NCBI GenBank assembly: GCA_023458315.1
Contig: JAEXAH010000043.1
Span: 1 to 51,596 of the forward strand
DNA length: 51,596 nt
Direction of reading: 5' to 3'
Source: Pseudomonadota bacterium
GTDB lineage: Bacteria; Pseudomonadota; Alphaproteobacteria; Rhodospirillales; Magnetospirillaceae
The position numbers were made by a program, and so were the translations under genes. Of this stretch, positions 16,757 to 27,969 are shown piece by piece. The stretch's first letter is position 1; each line of letters opens with the position of its first letter. A model generated the notes under the pieces. That model saw only the letters and a list, made by a program, of their open reading frames with translations, ran no database searches and had not been told where the DNA came from.

Positions 16757-16952
16757 CGCATTTCCGGCGGGAAATTAAACCGGCAGTGGACAGACCGCTT
16801 TCGCGCAATTTTGTTACTTTAGCCATGCGCTGCGCGCAACCCCGTTAAAGCCAAGCGGCGTAAGGCTTTCCGTTAGTCACAAATTGCAACACAACGTGAG
16901 TGGGCGTGGGGTCTTTTTCGGTGGAAGCGGGCGGGAAGTAATGGTATCTGCA

Positions 16953-17012
16953 CACCCCTGACCATAAGGGTGGGCCACCACCCGAAGGTGCCGGCATGCC
17001 CGGAAACCGGGC
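16953..17012 (+). promoter_or_regulatory. Hairpin-rich 5' leader of pccB
   Basis: Three hairpins follow one another just before the pccB ribosome-binding site: CACCC/GGGTG (16953-16972), CACC/GGTG with a CGAA loop (16979-16990) and a perfect GCCCGG/CCGGGC with an AAA loop (16998-17012). None matches the conserved cores of the cobalamin, SAM or other riboswitches I know. A structured regulatory leader is possible; incidental G+C-rich folding is the alternative. An AAAGCC/GGCTTT hairpin at 16846-16868 lies further upstream. Confidence 0.35.
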
Positions 17013-17043
17013 GCTTGCCCTTACCTTCATTAGGGGAAATCGG

Positions 17044-18576
<1,533 letters not shown>

Positions 18577-18590
18577 TGGGGGCTGCGAGC

Positions 18591-20582
18591 ATGTTCACCA
18601 AAATTCTGATCGCCAATCGCGGCGAGATCGCGTGCCGCGTCATCAAGACCGCCAAGAAGATGGGCATCAAGACGGTGGCCGTGTATTCGGACGCCGACAA
18701 GGACGCCCTGCACGTCCAGATGGCCGACGAGGCCGTGCATCTGGGTCCGCCGCCCTCTGCCCAGTCCTATCTGCTGGCCGACAAGATCGTCGAAGCCTGC
18801 CAGAAGACCGGCGCCCAGGCGGTGCATCCGGGTTACGGCTTCCTGTCCGAGAAGCGCGAGTTCCAGGAGAAGCTGGCCGCCGCCGGGATCACCTTCATCG
18901 GTCCCGACGCCCACGCCATCTTCGCCATGGGCGACAAGATCGAGTCCAAGAAGCTGGCCAAGCAGGCGGGTGTGAACACCGTCCCCGGCCACATGGACGT
19001 GATCAAGGATGCCGACGAGGCGGTGAAGATCGCCCAGCAGATCGGCTATCCGGTCATGATCAAGGCGTCGGCCGGCGGCGGCGGCAAGGGCATGCGTCTG
19101 GCGTGGAACGATGCCGAGGCCAAGGAAGGCTTCATCTCGGCCACCAACGAGGCCAAGTCGTCCTTCGCCGATGACCGCGTGTTCATCGAAAAGTTCATCG
19201 AACAGCCCCGCCACATCGAGATCCAGGTGCTGGCCGACAGCTTCGGCAACACCATCTATCTCGGCGAGCGTGAATGCTCGATCCAGCGCCGCCACCAGAA
19301 GGTGATCGAAGAGGCCCCGTCGCCCTTCCTGTCGCCCGAGATGCGCAAGGCCATGGGCGAGCAGGCCTGCGCCTTGGCCAAGGCGGTGAACTACAAGTCG
19401 GCCGGTACCGTCGAGTTCATCGTCGGCGGCGCCACCGGCGAGTTCTACTTCCTGGAAATGAACACCCGTCTCCAGGTGGAACACCCGGTCACGGAAATGG
19501 TCACGGGCCTCGATCTGGTCGAGCTGATGATCAAGGTCGCCGCGGGCGAGAAGCTGCCGCTGACCCAGGACGACGTGAAGCTGAACGGCTGGGCCGTCGA
19601 GGCGCGTGTCTACGCCGAAGACCCCTTCCGCAACTTCCTGCCGTCCACCGGCCGTCTGACCCGCTATGCGCCGCCCGAGGAAGGCCCGCATGTGCGCGTC
19701 GATACCGGCGTCTACGAAGGCGGCGAGATCAGCATGTTCTACGATCCCATGATCGCCAAGCTGATCACCTACGGCCCGACCCGCGACGCCGCCATCGCCC
19801 ACATGCGGGAAGCCCTGGACGCCTATTACATCCGTGGCCTGTCGCACAACATTCCGTTCCTGGCCTCGCTGATGAGCAAGGACCGGTTCGTCAAGGGCGA
19901 CCTGACCACCAACTTCATCGCCGAGGAATACAAGAACGGCTTCCACGCCAACGATCTGCCGGCCGATGATCCGACCGTGCTGATCGCCGTGGCCGCCTCG
20001 GTGAAGAACACCATCGTCGCCCGCAACATCAAGGTGTCCGGTCAGTTCCCCGGCCACGAGATGAAGGTGCCGGTGGAATGGACCGTGGTGCTGAACGGCG
20101 CCTATCACGATGTGGAAGTCCGTCCCCAGGCGGGCGGCTTCGCCGTGGTGATCGGCAACGAAGCGGTCAGCGTCAAGACCGACTGGCAGATCGGCCAGCC
20201 GCTGTTCAAGGGCACCGTGGACGGCCGCACCATCTGCGTGCAGGTGGACCGCGACGGCGTCTCCTACACCCTGGCCCATTCGGGCAGCCGGGTGAAGGCC
20301 ATCGTCCTGACCCGTCAGGCCGCGCCGCTGAACAAGCTGATGCCGTTCAAGGCGCCGCCGGACATGTCCAAGTACCTGCTGTCGCCCATGCCCGGCCTGC
20401 TGCGCGCGGTCGAGGTGGTCGAGGGCCAGGAAGTGAAGGCGGGCGAAGCCCTGGCCGTGGTCGAAGCCATGAAGATGGAAAACATCCTCAAGGCCGAGCG
20501 CGACGGCACCATCGCCAAGATCCACGCCAAGCCGGGCGAATCCCTGGCCGTGGACCAGAAGATCATCGAGTTCGCCTCGTAA
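18591..20582 (+). CDS. pccA: Propionyl-CoA carboxylase alpha (biotin carboxylase/carrier) subunit
   Basis: A 663-residue biotin-dependent subunit. The biotin carboxylase domain covers about 1-450 (FTKILIANRGEIACRVIKTA, the ATP-grasp Gly loop ASAGGGGKGMRL, and FLEMNTRLQVEHPVTEM). A BT linker domain follows. The C-terminal biotinyl domain carries EAMKMENIL with Lys628 as the biotinylation site. The start at 18591 gives the conserved N-terminus; ATG 18576, which overlaps the pccB stop by one base, would add five residues. No mutase or epimerase gene for methylmalonyl-CoA is in the window. A strong terminator follows. Confidence 0.95.
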   Translation: MFTKILIANRGEIACRVIKTAKKMGIKTVAVYSDADKDALHVQMADEAVHLGPPPSAQSYLLADKIVEACQKTGAQAVHPGYGFLSEKREFQEKLAAAGITFIGPDAHAIFAMGDKIESKKLAKQAGVNTVPGHMDVIKDADEAVKIAQQIGYPVMIKASAGGGGKGMRLAWNDAEAKEGFISATNEAKSSFADDRVFIEKFIEQPRHIEIQVLADSFGNTIYLGERECSIQRRHQKVIEEAPSPFLSPEMRKAMGEQACALAKAVNYKSAGTVEFIVGGATGEFYFLEMNTRLQVEHPVTEMVTGLDLVELMIKVAAGEKLPLTQDDVKLNGWAVEARVYAEDPFRNFLPSTGRLTRYAPPEEGPHVRVDTGVYEGGEISMFYDPMIAKLITYGPTRDAAIAHMREALDAYYIRGLSHNIPFLASLMSKDRFVKGDLTTNFIAEEYKNGFHANDLPADDPTVLIAVAASVKNTIVARNIKVSGQFPGHEMKVPVEWTVVLNGAYHDVEVRPQAGGFAVVIGNEAVSVKTDWQIGQPLFKGTVDGRTICVQVDRDGVSYTLAHSGSRVKAIVLTRQAAPLNKLMPFKAPPDMSKYLLSPMPGLLRAVEVVEGQEVKAGEALAVVEAMKMENILKAERDGTIAKIHAKPGESLAVDQKIIEFAS

Positions 20583-20602
20583 GGCGCGCTTGCTGAAAAC
20601 GG

Positions 20603-20637
20603 AAAACCCCCGGCGCCGCAAGGCTCCGGGGGTTTTT
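20603..20637 (+). terminator. Rho-independent terminator of pccBA
   Basis: AAAACCCCCGG pairs with CCGGGGGTTTTT around a 12-base loop, 20 bases after the pccA stop codon. A classical strong terminator. Confidence 0.92.
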
Positions 20638-20645
20638 GTTTGGGA

Positions 20646-20824
20646 CTTCGCGGAACGTGCGGGGAAATCTCCGTCATGGCCGGGCTTGACCCGGCCATCC
20701 ACGTTTGTCCGCAGGCACCTCAGCGGAAAGTCGGGAGCAGGCGGCGCCGCGTGGATGCCCGGATCAAGTCCGGGCATGACGCAAACGGTTGGGTAGCAAC
20801 CTTCCCCCCCCCAAATCCGCGAAG
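20646..20824. repeat. Dispersed palindromic repeat with terminal inverted repeats (copy A)
   Basis: This 179-bp element has perfect 9-bp terminal inverted repeats (CTTCGCGGA and TCCGCGAAG) and a core imperfect palindrome (20673-20780) beginning GTCATGGCCGGGCTTGACCC and ending in CCGGGCATGAC. It aligns along its whole length with the 178-bp element at 30132-30309. It encodes no protein. It fits a nonautonomous miniature inverted-repeat element or a REP-like sequence. It fills the gap between the pccA terminator and dps. Confidence 0.85.
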
Positions 20825-20842
20825 CCCCTTTCTCTCTGCCCA

Positions 20843-21313
20843 TCACCCCAACAGCGACCGCAGCATCCACGCCGTCTTTTCGTGCACCTGCATGCGCTGG
20901 GTGAGGAGGTCGGCGGTGGGTTCGTCGTGGGCGGCGTCCACCACCGGGAAGATGGAGCGGGCCGTGCGCACCACCGCTTCCTGATCCTTGACCAGAATGC
21001 GGATCATCTCTTCCGCCGTGGGCACGCCCTCTTCCTCGGTCAACGAGGTCAGGCGGGCGAAGGCGGCGTAGGAGCCCGGCGCCGGGAAGTCCAGCGCCCG
21101 GATGCGCTCGGCGATCAGATCCACCGCCAGGGCCAGTTCGGTGTATTGCTGCTCGAACATCAGGTGCAGCGTGTTGAACATCGGCCCCTTGACGTTCCAA
21201 TGGAAGTTGTGGGTCTTGAGGTACAGGGTGTAGGTGTCGGCCAAAAGCCGGGCCAATCCGTCGCCGATCTGCTTGCGCGCGTCCTCGGCGATGCCGATAT
21301 CGATGCTGCTCAT
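20843..21313 (-). CDS. dps: Dps-family DNA-binding ferritin-like protein
   Basis: A 156-residue Dps protein; the family forms dodecamers that oxidise and store iron with hydrogen peroxide and protect DNA. The four-helix signature includes YLKTHNFHWNVKG and MFEQQYTELALAVDLIAERI. His38, Asp65 and Glu69 match the inter-subunit ferroxidase residues. It lacks the long Lys-rich N-terminal tail of E. coli Dps, so DNA binding may be weak. AGGAGAG precedes the ATG. The DUF2061 gene lies 19 bases upstream on the same strand and may be co-transcribed. Confidence 0.93.
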   Translation of the reverse strand: MSSIDIGIAEDARKQIGDGLARLLADTYTLYLKTHNFHWNVKGPMFNTLHLMFEQQYTELALAVDLIAERIRALDFPAPGSYAAFARLTSLTEEEGVPTAEEMIRILVKDQEAVVRTARSIFPVVDAAHDEPTADLLTQRMQVHEKTAWMLRSLLG

Positions 21314-21332
21314 GATCCTCTCTCCTTAGTCT

Positions 21333-21524
21333 CTACCGCTGCCGCCGGGCTCGCGCCCGTTCCCAGATGCGGTCGTGCAAGGCGCCCGCCGCCACGTTGC
21401 AGATGGGTTCGACCAAGGCCACCGCGCCGCCGATGGCCAGGCTGCCGGTCATGGCGTAGCCGACGCCGACGGCCACGCCGAAATGCACGCCGATCTGGGT
21501 TGCCGTCTTCGCTACCTTGGCCAT
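21333..21524 (-). CDS. Small DUF2061-type membrane protein
   Basis: A 63-residue protein with one or two hydrophobic stretches (QIGVHFGVAVGVGYAMTGSL and AIGGAVALVEPICNVAAGAL) ending in LHDRIWERARARRQR. The TGSL-IGG-AL-EP and LH-R-WER pattern fits the DUF2061 family of small predicted membrane proteins of unknown function. GGAGGG lies just upstream of the ATG. It precedes dps by 19 bases on the same strand. Confidence 0.75.
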   Translation of the reverse strand: MAKVAKTATQIGVHFGVAVGVGYAMTGSLAIGGAVALVEPICNVAAGALHDRIWERARARRQR

Positions 21525-21651
21525 GATCGCCCTCCGTCCTGCTGGCTGCCTTGTGTGGCTGTTGCGTTGGACCTACCTTATGGATGACGCCGTGATCGTT
21601 CCAACCGGAAGTCATGGCGTCTGAAATCGACTGAATCGATCATGGGGCGTC

Positions 21652-21936
21652 ATGGAACATCCGACCTGTGTGCATGTCCTGATCTCGGGCCGCGTTCAGG
21701 GCGTGTGGTATCGCGGCTGGACGGTGCAGACGGCGCAGGCGCTGGATTTGTCGGGCTGGGTGCGCAATCTGTCCGATGGCCGGGTCGAAGCGGTGTTCCT
21801 GGGACCAGCCCCGGCGGTGGAGACCATGCTGACCGCCTGCCGCGCGGGCCCGCCCGCCGCCCATGTCAGCGGGCTGGAGGTGACGCCCTGCGCCGAGCAT
21901 CCCGGTCCGGGCTTTCATCAGCGGGCGACGCGATGA
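21652..21936 (+). CDS. acyP: Acylphosphatase
   Basis: A 94-residue acylphosphatase that hydrolyses carboxyl-phosphate bonds such as in 1,3-bisphosphoglycerate or carbamoyl phosphate. The signature GRVQGVWYRGW holds the phosphate-binding loop and catalytic Arg21, and GWVRNLSDGRVEAVF holds the catalytic Asn39. Length is normal. Its stop overlaps the ATG of the glycosidase gene (ATGA), so the two are translationally coupled, an unusual pairing with no obvious shared pathway. Confidence 0.93.
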   Translation: MEHPTCVHVLISGRVQGVWYRGWTVQTAQALDLSGWVRNLSDGRVEAVFLGPAPAVETMLTACRAGPPAAHVSGLEVTPCAEHPGPGFHQRATR

Positions 21937-23327
21937 TTCTGGACCGCCGCACGTTCCTGGCCGCTGCCGCCAGCCTGCCGACGCTGCCCGCGCTGGCCGC
22001 GCCACCCCGTCACCGCTTCCCCCAGGGCTTCCTGTGGGGCGCCTCGACCTCGGCCTATCAGATCGAGGGGGCGCTGACCGAGGACGGGCGCGGCCGCGAC
22101 ATCTGGGACAGTTTCACCCAGGCCGGGGGCATCCACGACGGCAGCACCGCCGCCACCGCCTGCGACCATTACCACCGCTACGCCGAGGACGTGGCGCTGA
22201 TGCGGGCGGCGGGTTTCAACGCCTACCGTTTCTCGCTGGCGTGGCCGCGCATCGTGCCCGATGGTGACGGCGCGGTGAACGCCAGGGGGTTGGATTTCTA
22301 TGACCGGCTGGTGGATGCGCTGCTGGCGGCGGGCATCCGGCCCATGGCCTGCCTGTACCATTGGGATTTGCCGCAGCCGCTCCAGGATCGTGGCGGCTGG
22401 CAGGGGCGGGCGGTGATCGGCCCGTTCGCCGAATACGCCCGCATCGCCGTGCGCCGTCTGGGCGACCGGGTCAAGGACTGGATGATGCTGAACGAGCCCA
22501 ACGTGGCCGCCATCTTCGGCTACGGCCTGGGCGACCACGCCCCCGGTTTGCGGCTGGGCGAGGACGGCATGCTGCGGGCCATGCACCATTTCAATCTGGC
22601 CCAGGGCAATGCCCTGCGCGCCGTGCGGGCGGAACGGTCCGATGCGGTGCTGGGCACGGTGCTGAGCCTGCAACCCTGCGTCCCGGCCAGCGACAGCGCC
22701 GCCGACCACCGCGCCGCCGTCCTGTGGGATGCGGTGTGGAACCGGGTGTGCCTGGACGGCCTGTTCCGGGGCACGCTGCCCGAATTGCTGGCCGCGCGGA
22801 TGGAGAACTTCGTTCAGCCCGGCGACCTGGAAACCGCGCGCTTCCCCATCGACCTGCTGGGCGTCAATTACTACAGCCGCAACACCATGTGCGCGGTGCC
22901 CGGCCGCCCGTTCGGCGTGGGCTGGGGCACCGCCACGGCGGATCGCGTCACCGGCATGGGCTGGCCGGTGCAGCCCGAGGGGCTGTACGAGCAACTGGTC
23001 GAATTGCGCGACCATTACGGCAATCCGGCGCTCTATGTGGCCGAGAACGGCGCCGCCTATGACGATGTGGTTTCCGCCGATGGCGCTGTTCACGATGCCG
23101 AGCGGGTGCGCTTTCTGCGCGACCACATCCTTCAGGCCCACCGCGCCCTGGGCGACGGCGTCAACCTGAAGGGCTATCTGGCCTGGAGCCTGCTGGACAA
23201 TTTCGAATGGGCCTTCGGCCTGTCCAAACGCTTCGGGTTGGTGCGGGTGGATTACGACAGCCAGCGCCGCATTCCCAAGGACAGCTATTACCTGCTGCGC
23301 GACGTCGCGCGGGCGAACGGGCTGTAA
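21933..23327 (+). CDS. GH1 family beta-glucosidase, Tat-exported
   Basis: A 464-residue glycoside hydrolase family 1 enzyme. The acid/base Glu188 lies in LNEPN and the nucleophile Glu371 in VAENGAAYDD. GFLWGASTSAYQIEGAL at the N-terminus and GYLAWSLLDNFEWAFG near the C-terminus are family signatures. The first residues DRRTFLAAAASLPTLPALAA form a twin-arginine signal, so it is probably periplasmic, which is uncommon for GH1 enzymes. I chose ATG 21933 although the frame stays open upstream through the acylphosphatase gene; that part is a shadow. The exact glycoside substrate cannot be read from sequence. Confidence 0.92.
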   Translation: MILDRRTFLAAAASLPTLPALAAPPRHRFPQGFLWGASTSAYQIEGALTEDGRGRDIWDSFTQAGGIHDGSTAATACDHYHRYAEDVALMRAAGFNAYRFSLAWPRIVPDGDGAVNARGLDFYDRLVDALLAAGIRPMACLYHWDLPQPLQDRGGWQGRAVIGPFAEYARIAVRRLGDRVKDWMMLNEPNVAAIFGYGLGDHAPGLRLGEDGMLRAMHHFNLAQGNALRAVRAERSDAVLGTVLSLQPCVPASDSAADHRAAVLWDAVWNRVCLDGLFRGTLPELLAARMENFVQPGDLETARFPIDLLGVNYYSRNTMCAVPGRPFGVGWGTATADRVTGMGWPVQPEGLYEQLVELRDHYGNPALYVAENGAAYDDVVSADGAVHDAERVRFLRDHILQAHRALGDGVNLKGYLAWSLLDNFEWAFGLSKRFGLVRVDYDSQRRIPKDSYYLLRDVARANGL

Positions 23328-23458
23328 TCGGGCGGCGGCCGGTCAACCAATCGGCGACACTTTCAAGAAACTATCCAGCCCTGCAAAAATGTCCCTCGTC
23401 GCATTGCGGCTATGGCCCGTAAAGTGCCGTCCAGTTCGCGGCCACTTGTTGCAGGATC

Positions 23459-25033
23459 ATGCGCGCGGTTCCGCTCTCCCAGATCATGACCACGGCGGTC
23501 GTCACCGTCGCCCCCGACACCGCCATGGCCGAGGCGTTGGAGATCCTGTCCGAGCGGCGCATCTCGTGCCTGGTGGTGGCCGAGAACGGGCGGCCGGTGG
23601 GCATCGTCACCGAGCGCGACATCGTCAAACGCTATGACGGGCTGGACGGCCACGATTCCGTGCCGGTGGCCCATGTCATGACCCTGGCGCCGCTCAGCGT
23701 CGCCGCCACCCTGGACCATTTCGAAGCCTTCAAGGTGATGAAGGAGCATCGCTTCCGTCATCTGGTGGTGTGCGACGACGACGGCAAGGTGGCCGGGGTG
23801 GTGACGGAAACCGATTTCGTCCGCCATCTGGGCGTGGATTTCTACGTGCGGCCCAAGGACGTGCGGGCGGTGATGGCGCCGGTGGTGACGGCGGCCGAGG
23901 ATGCGCCGCTGCATTCCATCCTGGCGCTGCTGGCGCGGCCGGGCATCTATTGCGTGGTGATCGAACGCGACGGCCGCGCCCAGGGCATCATCACCGAACG
24001 CGACGCGGTGCGGCTGTTGCGCGGCCATTCGCCGGTGGGCGCGTTGACCGCCGGGGCGGTGATGGGGCGGCCGCTGCTGACCGTCGGCCCCGACACCTCG
24101 CTACTGGAGGCGGCCGAGACGTTCCGCGCCCACGGCATCCGCCATCTGGTGGTGGTGGACGGTCGCGGCGCCCCCCTGGGCGTGGTCAGCGAGCACGAGA
24201 TCGTCCAGGGCCTGGAAAGCGAATATGTCGGCCACCTGGAACGCATCATCGCCGAAAAGAACGACGCCCTGGCGCAATTGGGCCATGCCCATGAAATGCT
24301 GGCCGAGCAGTCACAGGCCCTGTCCAGCACGGTGGCCGAACTGGAGGCGGCCCACCAGGAATTGCGCGAATTCGCCCGCGTCGCCAGCCACGACCTGGCC
24401 GAGCCGTCGCGGCTGGTGGTCAGCTTCTGCCAATTGCTGCTGAGGCGCCACGGCAAGGATTTGGGCGAGGAAGGGCGCGAACTGGCCGATTTCGCCATCG
24501 ACGGCGCCTTGCGCATGCGTCGGCTGATCCAGGATCTGGCGTCCTATGCCAATCCGACGGTGGACCCCGCCGTGCCGGTCGAGCCGGTCCCGGCGGCCGA
24601 GGTGGTGCAGGGGGTGATCGAATTGCTGGGCGACCGCATCGCCGCCACCGACGCCAGCGTCGAGATCGGCGCGCTGCCCGCTTTGCCGTTGCCGCGCCTG
24701 ACCCAATACGAATTGTTCCGCCACCTGATCGACAACGCCCTGACCTATGTCCGCCCCGGCGTGCCGCCGGTGGTGCGGGTCGGCGCCGACGACGACGGCG
24801 GCCAGTGGCGGCTGTGGGTGGCCGATAACGGTCCGGGCATCGACCCGGCCTATCACGACGACATCTTCCGGCTGTTCACCCGCCTGCATCCGGTGGCGCC
24901 GCGCTCGGGCACCGGCGCCGGTCTGGCCATCGTCCGCAGCATCGTCAACAATGCCGGGGGACAGGTCTGGGTCGAGGGCCAGCCGGGCCAGGGCAGCACC
25001 TTTTTCTTCACCCTGCCGAAAAGCGCCGCCTGA
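23459..25033 (+). CDS. Soluble histidine kinase with four CBS motifs
   Basis: A 524-residue sensor kinase with no transmembrane segment. Four CBS motifs fill residues 5-255 (two tandem pairs with repeating GIVTERD, GVVTETD, GIITERD and GVVSEHE ends). A coiled coil follows (about 258-300), then a phosphoacceptor domain with SHDLAEPSR, His311 being the likely site, and an ATPase domain with N box LIDNAL and G boxes DNGPG and SGTGAGLAI. CBS pairs usually bind adenosine nucleotides, so it may sense energy charge. The ATG has AGGA only three bases away. No response regulator is adjacent. Confidence 0.9.
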   Translation: MRAVPLSQIMTTAVVTVAPDTAMAEALEILSERRISCLVVAENGRPVGIVTERDIVKRYDGLDGHDSVPVAHVMTLAPLSVAATLDHFEAFKVMKEHRFRHLVVCDDDGKVAGVVTETDFVRHLGVDFYVRPKDVRAVMAPVVTAAEDAPLHSILALLARPGIYCVVIERDGRAQGIITERDAVRLLRGHSPVGALTAGAVMGRPLLTVGPDTSLLEAAETFRAHGIRHLVVVDGRGAPLGVVSEHEIVQGLESEYVGHLERIIAEKNDALAQLGHAHEMLAEQSQALSSTVAELEAAHQELREFARVASHDLAEPSRLVVSFCQLLLRRHGKDLGEEGRELADFAIDGALRMRRLIQDLASYANPTVDPAVPVEPVPAAEVVQGVIELLGDRIAATDASVEIGALPALPLPRLTQYELFRHLIDNALTYVRPGVPPVVRVGADDDGGQWRLWVADNGPGIDPAYHDDIFRLFTRLHPVAPRSGTGAGLAIVRSIVNNAGGQVWVEGQPGQGSTFFFTLPKSAA

Positions 25034-25053
25034 CTTTCGCCGCATCAAGGTTT

Positions 25054-25082
25054 CCCCTTCTTCCGCCCGGCGGAAGAAGGGG
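25054..25082. terminator. Perfect 13-bp hairpin between convergent genes
   Basis: CCCCTTCTTCCGC and its exact complement enclose a three-base loop, midway between the kinase stop and the thiC stop. No T-run follows on either strand, so it may be a Rho-dependent or weak bidirectional terminator. Confidence 0.45.
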
Positions 25083-25089
25083 GGGGCAC

Positions 25090-26949
<1,860 letters not shown>

Positions 26950-27002
26950 CTGGCCTATCCCTCGGTGTGGGGGCGACAGGCGGCGGGTGCGGAAAGGCTG
27001 GT

Positions 27003-27100
27003 TCCGATCCCTTCGCCGGCATGACCCGGATCAGGTTCCAAGGGTCGCCGGCGGATGCTGATCCGGCCTCTCAGTCCCGCAACCGGGACACCCCTTCGGT
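27003..27100 (-). promoter_or_regulatory. TPP riboswitch (THI element) of thiC
   Basis: On the minus strand the leader holds the conserved TPP aptamer parts in order: GGGGTG, CTGAGA (complement of 27069-27074), ACCTGATCCGGGTCATGCC (complement of 27019-27037) and GAAGGGA, closed by CCGA/TCGG. The 50 bases between the aptamer and the thiC ATG include the GAGGGA ribosome-binding site; no T-run terminator is seen, so control is probably at translation initiation. This element is well established upstream of thiC. Confidence 0.96.
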
Positions 27101-27208
27101 AACGGCTGCACAGTGCGGTTCAGTGCGGGGAAAAGTCAACCCTGCGGGGGATAGGACTATTGACATGGATCGACGGCGGCGTCGGCTTTTGCTATCAATG
27201 ATGGAAAC

Positions 27209-27865
27209 ATGTCGGAGTTACTCTCCTTGGTGGCGTTGGTGGTCGCGGCAATGCTGGGTTTCGCCTGGATGGGCGAGGGCGGGGCGGTGGTGTTCGCCCT
27301 GCTCGGCCTGTGGGGTTGCCATGGCGCGGCGCGGCCGTGGCGGCTGGGGCGGCACGGAATCGGGTTGCTGACGGTGCTGGCCACGCTGTTTCCCGCCGCG
27401 CTGTGGCTGATCGGCGCCCTGCGTCCCGATTTCGCCCAGGCGGTGCTGGACGCCTTTCCCCAGATGTTCGAACGCGCCCTGGGCCTGACCATGGCCGATG
27501 GTCGTGCCGCCCAGACCCTGGCGCGGGCGGGGCATCCGGAAGGGCTGGCGGCGATCCGGCTGGGGGTGGGGGCGTGCTGGCTGTGCGCGCTGCCGACGGC
27601 GGCGGCCATCGTGTTGTGGTCCGACGTGCGGCCGGAAGAGCGGCGATGGGCACGCGACGGCGTCGTCGCGGTGCTGCTGCTGGTGTCGGCATTGCTGACC
27701 AGCGGCATCGGCTTTGGCCCCGGCGGCGGCTCGTTGGCGCTGGGTGGCGGAATCCTGCTGTATCCCGCCCTGTTCGGGGTATGGCTGTGCGCGCTGGCCA
27801 TATTGCGGGCCTGGGCGGGACGCTGGTTGCGTCCGGTTGCCGAACCTCCCGCCGGAACCCCTTGA
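27209..27865 (+). CDS. Unknown membrane protein
   Basis: A 218-residue protein with about five hydrophobic segments (roughly 2-35, 50-72, 117-138, 150-172, 178-205) separated by short loops; DFAQAVLDAFPQMFERALGL forms an amphipathic stretch in the middle. It starts on the strand opposite thiC, beyond the riboswitch, with only a weak ribosome-binding site (GGAAAC). I recognise no family. It is followed 104 bases later by another unknown gene on the same strand. Confidence 0.65.
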   Translation: MSELLSLVALVVAAMLGFAWMGEGGAVVFALLGLWGCHGAARPWRLGRHGIGLLTVLATLFPAALWLIGALRPDFAQAVLDAFPQMFERALGLTMADGRAAQTLARAGHPEGLAAIRLGVGACWLCALPTAAAIVLWSDVRPEERRWARDGVVAVLLLVSALLTSGIGFGPGGGSLALGGGILLYPALFGVWLCALAILRAWAGRWLRPVAEPPAGTP

Positions 27866-27969
27866 AAACCGGGGGGCTGGCGTCACATATCGACGATTGC
27901 CCCGGCGTCGTTTATCGCGCGATACTGAACCTCCCATGGGGGTGGGGCGGCAGGGCGCGGGGGCGGCGC

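Noticed and set aside
16757..17043. PccR/ScfR-type operator (paired TTTGCAAA) upstream of pccB
   Set aside because: Only a single partial ATTGCAA (16882-16888) is seen; no second half-site lies at suitable spacing.
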